Positions 57,722 through 64,000 of a stretch of DNA of 64,000 bases are shown in pieces. The translations under genes and the position numbers were made by a program. Source of the DNA: Vulcanimicrobiota bacterium (GTDB taxonomy: Bacteria > Vulcanimicrobiota > Xenobia > Xenobiales > JADMJV01); the NCBI GenBank assembly GCA_019637395.1, contig JAHBVR010000008.1, forward strand, positions 269,070 through 333,069, in the 5' to 3' direction. Below the pieces are notes generated by a model. The model was not told where the DNA came from, made no database searches, and saw only the letters and a program-made list of their open reading frames with translations. How positions within the stretch are numbered: position 1 is the stretch's first letter; each line of letters begins with the position of its first letter.

Positions 57722-60700
57722 TTAGCTGTGGATGCTGTTCATTCGCCATTCGGGTCCCTGACTGCTCCAGACTAGAGGCATCCTTTCAACCCGGGGCATC
57801 CATACTTTGAGCTGATAGCTGTTGCCGAGTGTCTGGTAGAATACGCGGGTTCCGTTGGGATGCTCTTTCCAGGTCTCCGGATAACGCCCGTGAGTCAGTT
57901 TCCAGTGCTCCAGGTCGATGACCAGACGGCAGCAGGCGATCAGAAGTTGGCGTTCGGAATCGTTTGGGTCAGTCCAGTAGGTCGTCCGGAAGACCGGGCT
58001 GTCGGACGCGCTGAACTTGGACAGATAGTGCTCCAGGAAAATTTCCGCTTGTTGGCGCGTGAAGAATCGGTCAATCGGATCCCGGCTGGGGGTCGGGTAG
58101 CGATACTCTCCACCGCGCAGCAGGGTTTGATAATGCCGAGCGGCTCGGCGGTCGCAGGCGGCGCGAATTTGCGTCGGGCCGTCGGGGAGGTTGGCTTGAA
58201 TCCGATCGATCTGCTCGAGCTGAGGCAACGTCCAGATCTGGCTGCGTAGGGCTAGCAGGATTTGGCCGCGGAGCAGACTGGTTAGGTAGAGCGCCGAGCC
58301 GGTTCGGTGTTGTTCCGAGTGAGCGCACAGAATAGACATTTTTTCCAGCAGGTCCAGGTATTCTGCCGGCTGGTGCTGGTAGAGGGCCTGCTCGGCCTGT
58401 AAAAAGAGCACGCCGCTGGCGTCGAGCTGATCTCGCTGGCTTCCGGAGCGCCCGTCGGCCAGCAGAGGAGCGAGCAACTCCTGGAACTTCTGCTCGTGAC
58501 CCCGCAGGCCTCTCAGCTCATACGGATTTACCAGCTTGACGTGGCCACCCCGATAGGGCTCGTGGGTGATGTGGGCCTGGCGCAGGAGGTGCTGGAGCGA
58601 GGAAGAGGGCAACCGGGTATGGCTGTTTTTGGCCACGAAGGCCGCAAACTCGGCGGCGTGAGGGCGGGGAACAAGTGCCAGGCTGAGCATACCCACCGCG
58701 AAGCAGGTCACCACCAGGGCGGCCAGGCCGCCGGCCCACAGACTGCGCCCGCGCGGGTTGCCGATACCCTGGCTGCGCCAGTGCAGGCGTATTCCCAGCA
58801 AGTAAACCAGCCAGGCGGTGGCGGCCACGATGCCGACCGTTTGAAGCGGATCCACTTCGGACAAACCCTCGGGCAACATTTCCGCGCGCCACTGGCCGAG
58901 AAAGGCCAGCGACCAGGCGGTCACAGGCAGCCCGGCCAATAAAGTGGCCGTGTAACTCAGGGTCAGCCAGGACCAGCGAACCTTACCCGGTTTTTGCGTC
59001 AGCGGGGCGGCCCACCAGGCCCAGGCCAGACCGACCAGGATGGCCAGACCTGTGCAAGAATTGGCTTGCGAGTTGGAGTAGCGATAGAACTGGAGCGAGG
59101 CGATTTGGAACCACAGGCAGAGCGGCACCAGCAAGGCCAGCGAGTAGGTCCAGGGGTTGAAGAGGAAACTCGGACCGCTCAAGGAGCGGGCTCGCAGATG
59201 GAGGGCCAGCATCACCGGCAGAATGGCAATTCCATCCAGCGCATCCGAGAGGTTGAGGCGCAAAGCCTGCAGGAGTAAAGAGAGGGGGCTGCCCGAGCCG
59301 AACAAGGGAGCGACCAATCCGACCATCAACAGCGAGAGCAGGCAGAGCACGGCCGCCTCCTGGACGCAACGAGTGGAGGCCTGGCGCGGACTCTGGGAGG
59401 CGATCGCCAGGCTGGCCCCGATGACGGCGCCCGCCCTGAGGCTGACAAAAAGCGAGAGGCCCGTTCCCAGCGCGGCCAGACCGGCGCTCAGGGGACTGAC
59501 GTTCCAGGTTTTGTAGAAGGTAAATAGCACGGCGGTCAGGCAGGCCGGCAGAAACTGCAGGCCAGCGATCCAGACGGCGCTGGCCCAAAAGTCGCGCGGG
59601 CGTAAGCCGCTGTGCAACAAAATCTCATAGGCTCCGCCGTCTTTTTCGCGCTGAACCAGGCTGAAGGCGGCCAGCAATCCGGCACAGCCCGCCAACAGGG
59701 GCCAGGCAAAGGCACTGGTGCTGAAGGCAATGTAGACCGCCAGGCAGACGCCCAGGTTCCCGGCCAGCACTCCCAGGGTCAACAGATTGCGGCGGCGCAA
59801 TTCGCGCTGCAGGAGAGCCAGGTCGGGCAAGCGGCGGGCCAGCCAGGTTTGCCAGGCGGAACCGCGCTGACGGCGAGGGGCTGGCAGACGACCTTGCTGC
59901 TGCAGGGTGAGGCTACCCACACTTTGGCGGCGCGCGGCCAGGCCAAGCAGCGACAATACGGCGGCGCTGGCCAGATTCCAGGGCGCCGGGGCTCCCAGGC
60001 AACCGGCTACGGCGGCCGCGCCTAGAAAGCTCAGCCAGCGCGGCCAGCCCATGCCCAGTAGTTGCGCTTGAGAGAGATAACCGGAGGCACTGAAGGCCAG
60101 GGCCGTCAACGGCAACCAGACCAGCAGGGACTGCGGATGCACGGGTAGCAAGGCCAGTCCGATCATGAGCAGGGCCGGCAATAAGCTACGCAAGCCGCCG
60201 AGCGCCAGCGTGTCGCTGACCAGGGCCGGCTGTAAGCCGGTCTGCAACATTTCTTCGAGGCAGCGGCCGCGTACCAGCGATGACAGAGTGGCCCACTCCA
60301 AACTCAGCAAAAATAGGGGAATGAGCAGCGTCAAGCCGATCTGGACCATGCCGAAGTAGGCCCAGTTGGCGTCGGTCTCCCCATAATAGTGGATAAAGCC
60401 GCCGGGCAGCAGATAGAGCAGCAGAATCGCCGCCAAGCCGGGGAGGCGCAGCAAGCGCCGAGAGCGCTCGCGTTGGACTACGTGCACCAGGGGATTATCG
60501 CGCAGCCGGCTCCACCAACCGCCGGACGGTTTCTGAGGTTTGACCACCTCGCTGACACGCAGCACGTGTTGAGCGGTGCGGCGGGCAAAGTCTCGGCCCA
60601 GCGGGCTGGGTGGAGGGATCAGCCGGCTGCGTAGTTTTTGTACGGAGAGCAGGCGCTGTTGGCAGGCGGAGCATTCGCTCAGGTGCTGGCTTTCGTCGCT

Positions 60701-60751
60701 GTCGCCATCCAGCCAGCTTTGAATTTGGCTATCGTTCAGTTGGCAGCTCAT
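57722..60751 (-). CDS. anti-sigma zinc-finger fused to a large ABC-2-like membrane protein
   Basis: A 1009-residue protein. Residues 1-45 form a ZAS-type anti-sigma finger: SDESQHLSECSACQQRLLSV (H-x3-C-x2-C). Residues about 95-700 hold about 17-20 membrane helices in two blocks. Both end in ABC-2-like coupling stretches (RGRCLEEMLQTGLQPALVSD; LVQREKDGGAYEILLHSGLR then PRDFW). The C-terminal 300 residues are soluble and helical. The start overlaps the sigma factor stop (ATGA), the classical sigma/anti-sigma arrangement. A membrane transporter-like body acting as the sensor for an ECF sigma factor is the inference. No ABC ATPase is adjacent. Confidence 0.8.
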   Translation of the reverse strand: MSCQLNDSQIQSWLDGDSDESQHLSECSACQQRLLSVQKLRSRLIPPPSPLGRDFARRTAQHVLRVSEVVKPQKPSGGWWSRLRDNPLVHVVQRERSRRLLRLPGLAAILLLYLLPGGFIHYYGETDANWAYFGMVQIGLTLLIPLFLLSLEWATLSSLVRGRCLEEMLQTGLQPALVSDTLALGGLRSLLPALLMIGLALLPVHPQSLLVWLPLTALAFSASGYLSQAQLLGMGWPRWLSFLGAAAVAGCLGAPAPWNLASAAVLSLLGLAARRQSVGSLTLQQQGRLPAPRRQRGSAWQTWLARRLPDLALLQRELRRRNLLTLGVLAGNLGVCLAVYIAFSTSAFAWPLLAGCAGLLAAFSLVQREKDGGAYEILLHSGLRPRDFWASAVWIAGLQFLPACLTAVLFTFYKTWNVSPLSAGLAALGTGLSLFVSLRAGAVIGASLAIASQSPRQASTRCVQEAAVLCLLSLLMVGLVAPLFGSGSPLSLLLQALRLNLSDALDGIAILPVMLALHLRARSLSGPSFLFNPWTYSLALLVPLCLWFQIASLQFYRYSNSQANSCTGLAILVGLAWAWWAAPLTQKPGKVRWSWLTLSYTATLLAGLPVTAWSLAFLGQWRAEMLPEGLSEVDPLQTVGIVAATAWLVYLLGIRLHWRSQGIGNPRGRSLWAGGLAALVVTCFAVGMLSLALVPRPHAAEFAAFVAKNSHTRLPSSSLQHLLRQAHITHEPYRGGHVKLVNPYELRGLRGHEQKFQELLAPLLADGRSGSQRDQLDASGVLFLQAEQALYQHQPAEYLDLLEKMSILCAHSEQHRTGSALYLTSLLRGQILLALRSQIWTLPQLEQIDRIQANLPDGPTQIRAACDRRAARHYQTLLRGGEYRYPTPSRDPIDRFFTRQQAEIFLEHYLSKFSASDSPVFRTTYWTDPNDSERQLLIACCRLVIDLEHWKLTHGRYPETWKEHPNGTRVFYQTLGNSYQLKVWMPRVERMPLVWSSQGPEWRMNSIHS

Positions 60752-61398
60752 CGGTTGTTGTCTCCTTTGATGTCGCGGGCAAAGAACTTGCAGAAGCGGT
60801 TGCGGGCGTTGTAGAGGCGAGTCTTGACGGTGGTCAAGGGAACTTCCAGCAATTGTGAGATTTCTTCGTAGGTGTAGTCGAGAATTTCGCGCAGCCCGAG
60901 CACGGTGCGGTCGCTGAGCGACAACCTGGCGAAAGCGTCGTGAATGTCGAGGCGCACTTCGCTGGCTTCGGCGGGCACGGCGGTTTCTTCGGGCAGTTCA
61001 CTGTGGACGACCCGCTTGTGCAGGCGCAGGCAGCGATGGACCAGCAGGCGTTTGAACCAGCCCCAGAAGGCTTTGGATTCGCGCAGTTGGCCGATGTTCT
61101 GGTAGACTAGCAAGTAGGCGTCTTGGAGGGCGTCCTCGACCTCCTGGCGGTTTTGTAGGATGGCGTAGGCGATTTGCCAGGCTCGCCCCTGGGTGTGCTC
61201 GATCAGCGGCTCCAGGGCTTCGGGTTGACCCGCCTGCAGTTGGCGAATCCAATCTTCCAGCGAATTTTCCGCCGAACTGGACGCGGAGCCCGGTTGACCG
61301 CTCACCTGCGTCCCTTCCCCTCCCTCGAGTTCAAGGGGCGACTGCGTCGCCCCCTTGGACCCCCCTTGAACCCACGAGGCTGTTAGTGTTGCCGACAA
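60748..61398 (-). CDS. ECF-type RNA polymerase sigma factor
   Basis: A 216-residue sigma-70-family factor. An atypical N-terminal 45-residue extension (Ser/Gly-rich) precedes region 2 (NRQEVEDALQDAYLLVYQNI, QLRESKAFWGWFKRLLVHRC) and region 4 (RLSLSDRTVLGLREILDYTY, EEISQLLEVPLTTVKTRLYN). A TTG start at 61398 is used, with AGAGG upstream; no ATG is available. It is coupled to the anti-sigma/permease gene and probably controls its own operon, but I could not identify a matching promoter pair. Confidence 0.9.
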   Translation of the reverse strand: MSATLTASWVQGGSKGATQSPLELEGGEGTQVSGQPGSASSSAENSLEDWIRQLQAGQPEALEPLIEHTQGRAWQIAYAILQNRQEVEDALQDAYLLVYQNIGQLRESKAFWGWFKRLLVHRCLRLHKRVVHSELPEETAVPAEASEVRLDIHDAFARLSLSDRTVLGLREILDYTYEEISQLLEVPLTTVKTRLYNARNRFCKFFARDIKGDNNR

Positions 61399-61501
61399 TG
61401 GGTTTTCCTCTCTTCCCCTGAACTCAAACCGATCGATCGTTTGGCCTATGGTTGGGAAGAGCAGGGAAGGAGCGAAAAAGTTTTAGGCTCGGAAAATTTT
61501 T

Positions 61502-62368
61502 TTAGATCCAGCCAAGCAGGGCCGGCAGCGCCAGCCACAGAGCAAAGAAGACGTAGGTGCCGTCGACGATGACATCGCACCAGAAGCCCAGATCGCTGTC
61601 CTCGTTGCGCGCCTGGCGGAGAAAAAGCCAGACAAAAGCCACCATGGGCGACAACCAGAGGGCGGCTTGTCCTACCAGTCCCCAGCGCCAAAGGAGGGCC
61701 AGCCACAGGGCCATCAGCAGATTGACCAGGTGGAGGCGCTGGACGGTGCCCCGCAATCCCCAGTGGAGGGGTAGCGTAATCACTCCTTCGAGACGGTCGC
61801 CTTTCATGTCGCCGATGTCGAAGTAGACGGTGTTGATGAACATGCTCAGGGAGCCGTAGAGAATCAGCGCCAGCACGGCCGGGTCAAGCAGGTCCAGGCC
61901 GGCATCGGAGGCCGGCAGGGCGGCTGTCTGCACTCCCCAGATGATGGCCACCACCAGGCTTTTGACGCCGGTGATGTCTTTGAGGCGCCGGTAACGGAAG
62001 CCGCGGGGCAGCCATTTGACGTCATAGAGGACGGCTCCCAACAGGGCAAAAGTGAAGAGCAGAGCGCGCGGTCCATCGGCTCGGGTCAAGCAGAGCCCGT
62101 GCAGGAAACCCAGACTGGCGGTGGCCACCAGGGGCCAGCGCCAGCGCATCAAGAATTCCATCCGTTCCGGATCGTTGGCCATATCGGCCTGAGGGTCGAA
62201 GCGCACGGTCTTGGCGAAGGTATAGACAAAAAACATGCTCAGGCCGCACAACCAGCAGGCGGTTGGAGCCGAGATTTTCAGCAACAGACAGTTGACGTAG
62301 GCTTGCCCGGCCGCGTTGAAAGCGATCCACAGATTGGAGTAGGCGAGGCGGCACAGCACTTGGCGCAT
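61502..62368 (-). CDS. UbiA-family prenyltransferase-like membrane protein
   Basis: A 288-residue protein with eight or nine membrane helices. The first acidic motif is TFAKTVRFDPQADMANDPER and the second YFDIGDMKGDRLEGVITLP, matching the two Mg2+-diphosphate-binding Asp clusters of the UbiA superfamily. The loop YRRLKDITGVKSLVV is also family-like. These enzymes join prenyl chains to aromatic or sugar acceptors in the membrane. Substrate unknown. No quinone-biosynthesis gene is adjacent. Confidence 0.88.
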   Translation of the reverse strand: MRQVLCRLAYSNLWIAFNAAGQAYVNCLLLKISAPTACWLCGLSMFFVYTFAKTVRFDPQADMANDPERMEFLMRWRWPLVATASLGFLHGLCLTRADGPRALLFTFALLGAVLYDVKWLPRGFRYRRLKDITGVKSLVVAIIWGVQTAALPASDAGLDLLDPAVLALILYGSLSMFINTVYFDIGDMKGDRLEGVITLPLHWGLRGTVQRLHLVNLLMALWLALLWRWGLVGQAALWLSPMVAFVWLFLRQARNEDSDLGFWCDVIVDGTYVFFALWLALPALLGWI

Positions 62369-62421
62369 GCCCGTTTAGTTAGTTTGCCAAGATTTCTTTT
62401 CCTACGATCGATCGGGGATTT

Positions 62422-62595
62422 TCAGGCGATTGTCTGGCCGCCCTGGTGGAGGACCAGCGAGATGGCCGCCAGCGCAGCGAAGACCATCACCAGCAGGCGA
62501 GCCAGGCCCACCAGGGCGGCGCCGCTCCCCGCCTGGGCCAACAGGCCGGTGAGCAGGGTCAGCCAGAAAAGGGTGAGGATCCATTTGCCGTGCAT
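62422..62595 (-). CDS. 57-residue DUF1328-like membrane peptide
   Basis: Two short membrane segments (KWILTLFWLTLLTGLLAQAG and GLARLLVMVFAALAAISLVL) with a central small-residue hairpin match DUF1328 (YtjA-like) peptides, which are about 50-60 residues long. ATG 62595 is chosen for length and composition; upstream in-frame starts exist. AAAGG lies about 13 bases upstream. Role unknown. Confidence 0.7.
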   Translation of the reverse strand: MHGKWILTLFWLTLLTGLLAQAGSGAALVGLARLLVMVFAALAAISLVLHQGGQTIA

Positions 62596-62708
62596 AAAGT
62601 TTGAATTCCTTTCAATCTTCTTGCTCCAGCTTAGGTCGAAACGGCGGCTGTTCCTACGGATGAGGATACCCTGGCGGAGTACCTCGATCCCATGCCGAAT
62701 CGTCACCT

Positions 62709-64000
62709 ATGCCATTGATCCGGTTGTCCCAGGCTGCCGAAGAGCTGATTTCGGAGATTCTGGCCCATCCCAGCGAACACAAGTTTGCCATTGCTCCGGG
62801 GGCGGTCCTCAAGGCCTGGAGCGGTTCCCTGCATATCGATCCCAATGCCGAATTCGCCAGTTGGTCCGCTGAGTTCGTGCATTCCCTGCCGTCTTTTCGC
62901 AACCTGAGCGCTGTGATGAGCGAATGTCTGGCCAGGTCCGGTCTGCGCTTTTCGCGGACTCCCGAAATGCATGCGGAAGCGGTGGTCCATTCGGCCCTGG
63001 CCCACGCTACCCAGGGGACGACGCTGCGGCGTACCCAATTCTCTCAGTACCTGCGCGATCTGGCCGAGGCCAGTTGGCGCGGCGAAGCCACCTTCGTGCT
63101 GTGCCGGCGCCTGTTGGGAGTGGAGCTGCTGGGCGACTGCGTCGATCTTAGCGAGCCGGATGCTCCCTACCAGGTTCGTCTGCACAGCCTGCACGACGAA
63201 GAACTGACCGCCCGGATGCCCTCGCTGGATACACTGCAGTATGGGCTGATCAGCTCGGACGTGGCTACCTTGCAGCGGGTTGAAGTGCGCATCACACGTC
63301 AGGAGCGGTTGCGCGAGTTCGATCACTTTTTCAAGGGCCCGGAACGCTGGCGCAGCTACCTGCGTGAAACCGAGCGCGTGCAAGAGGCCGTCTTGCTGCT
63401 CAAGCCGGAAGCTCAGGCCGAATTGGGCACTCCCTTCTTCCTGGTTACCAGCCCCAATTTGGGGCGTTGCGCGGCTTCTCGTCTGCCGCGTTCCTCGGGA
63501 CCGGCCATCTTTCCGCCGAGTTTGATTCACCCCGGCGAATTGACCGATCTGCGCCGTTGCTTTGAAGTGGCCCAGAAAAGTCAGGCCTACCCGGCCCTGC
63601 GTTCCGCCCTGCATCGCTATGCACTGGCCGGCTCGCGTTTACGCCATGAAGACCGCCTGGTCGATCTGGTCATCGGCTTTGAGGCGGTCTTGCTGCAAGG
63701 TTTGCAAAATGAACTCAGCCACCGGTTTTCCCTCAATGGCTCCTCGCTCTCCCATTGGATCCACAAGGCGCCGCGCCAGCCCAGCTACCACCTCTTTCGC
63801 TCGGCCTACGCCGCCCGCTCGGCGCTGGTGCACGGCTACGGTCCCAAGGTCAAGCTGCACCGCATCGAATCCATGAGTGACGAGCTCCGCCATCTGCTGG
63901 CTAGCTTCATTCAGTGGCTTATCCTGGAGGCCCCTCGGCATGGCCTGCAGCCACGCATGCAGGCCGATGACTGGTTGCGTATTTTGTTCGAATCGCCGGC
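62709..64000 (+). CDS. HEPN-like (ApeA-type) domain protein, cut by window edge
   Basis: An open frame from ATG 62709 to the right edge gives at least 430 residues. The N terminus (about 1-150) is unassigned but includes FAIAPGAVLKAWSGSLHIDP. The visible C-terminal part has a helical block typical of HEPN domains: RLVDLVIGFEAVLLQGLQNE, LSHRFSLNGSSLSHWI and FRSAYAARSALVHGYGPKVK. RSALVH fits the Rx4H catalytic motif of HEPN ribonucleases, and the lay-out resembles the ApeA/ApeC-type HEPN in anti-phage proteins. The 3' end lies beyond the window. Divergent from the DUF1328-like gene. Confidence 0.65.
   Translation, partial: MPLIRLSQAAEELISEILAHPSEHKFAIAPGAVLKAWSGSLHIDPNAEFASWSAEFVHSLPSFRNLSAVMSECLARSGLRFSRTPEMHAEAVVHSALAHATQGTTLRRTQFSQYLRDLAEASWRGEATFVLCRRLLGVELLGDCVDLSEPDAPYQVRLHSLHDEELTARMPSLDTLQYGLISSDVATLQRVEVRITRQERLREFDHFFKGPERWRSYLRETERVQEAVLLLKPEAQAELGTPFFLVTSPNLGRCAASRLPRSSGPAIFPPSLIHPGELTDLRRCFEVAQKSQAYPALRSALHRYALAGSRLRHEDRLVDLVIGFEAVLLQGLQNELSHRFSLNGSSLSHWIHKAPRQPSYHLFRSAYAARSALVHGYGPKVKLHRIESMSDELRHLLASFIQWLILEAPRHGLQPRMQADDWLRILFESP

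Noticed and set aside
1..64000. tRNA, rRNA, CRISPR arrays, insertion sequences and integrase genes.
   Set aside because: None could be recognised by motif or by inverted terminal repeats on reading the window; the only mobile-type traces are the truncated ATPase and the broken genes noted above.

Overview
The window is GC-rich, densely coded bacterial DNA with many start/stop overlaps. I see no tRNA, rRNA or CRISPR array. A complete 14-gene complex I operon, a prepilin-like protein, a TonB-like C-terminal domain, eukaryotic-type Ser/Thr kinases with WD40 repeats and many unassigned secreted or membrane proteins suggest an environmental diderm from a poorly sampled phylum. A Xenobia/Eremiobacterota-like lineage is my guess only, because nothing here fixes taxonomy.

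Layout. 1-3 kb holds small hypotheticals and a secreted protein built from two flagellar-rod-like (FlgF/FlgG-type) units. 3.1-8.7 kb, minus strand, holds two DUF4139/MuiA-like proteins (one with ten DPF repeats), an orphan FlhA-type (FHIPEP) cytoplasmic domain behind a Cys/His cluster, and a frame-broken phospholipase D-like gene. 8.8-11.7 kb holds an unassigned protein, a secreted YceI protein and a helical polymorphic-toxin-like protein. About 11.70-12.07 kb is non-coding but folds into many hairpins, three of them closed by GNRA tetraloops, so it is a candidate large structured RNA. 12-14.3 kb has a metallo-beta-lactamase hydrolase, small membrane proteins (one frame-broken) and a Uma2 protein. 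14.3-18.3 kb is an overlapping minus-strand operon: borosin-like methyltransferase, trhO, an rsmC-like methyltransferase and an rsuA-like pseudouridine synthase. A prepilin, biotin carboxylase and a Phd/PIN toxin-antitoxin pair follow. 21.4-24.1 kb pairs a Ser/Thr kinase with two ABC-2-like permeases. 24.3-32.4 kb has a DUF255-aldo/keto reductase fusion, a small kinase-like protein and a kinase-TPR-WD40 protein. Two large membrane proteins, an AbrB/PIN pair and a ChaN-like protein lead to nuoABCDEFGHIJKLMN (38.1-52.5 kb). The right end carries a zinc-ribbon/DUF697 protein, a HAD phosphatase, an SH3-like protein, a TonB-like protein, a PAS histidine kinase, an ECF sigma factor with an anti-sigma/permease fusion, a UbiA-family protein, a DUF1328-like peptide and a HEPN-like protein cut by the window edge.

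How they work together. The nuo genes build proton-pumping complex I from a promoter with a perfect -10 hexamer. The trhO/rsmC-like/rsuA-like genes form an RNA-modification operon led by a methyltransferase whose N-terminal half matches peptide-backbone N-methyltransferases. Three promoters (prepilin and both toxin-antitoxin pairs) sit so close to their start codons that leaderless transcripts are predicted. The most novel candidates are the structured RNA, the double-domain borosin-like methyltransferase, and the two flagellar/type III export-derived orphans.
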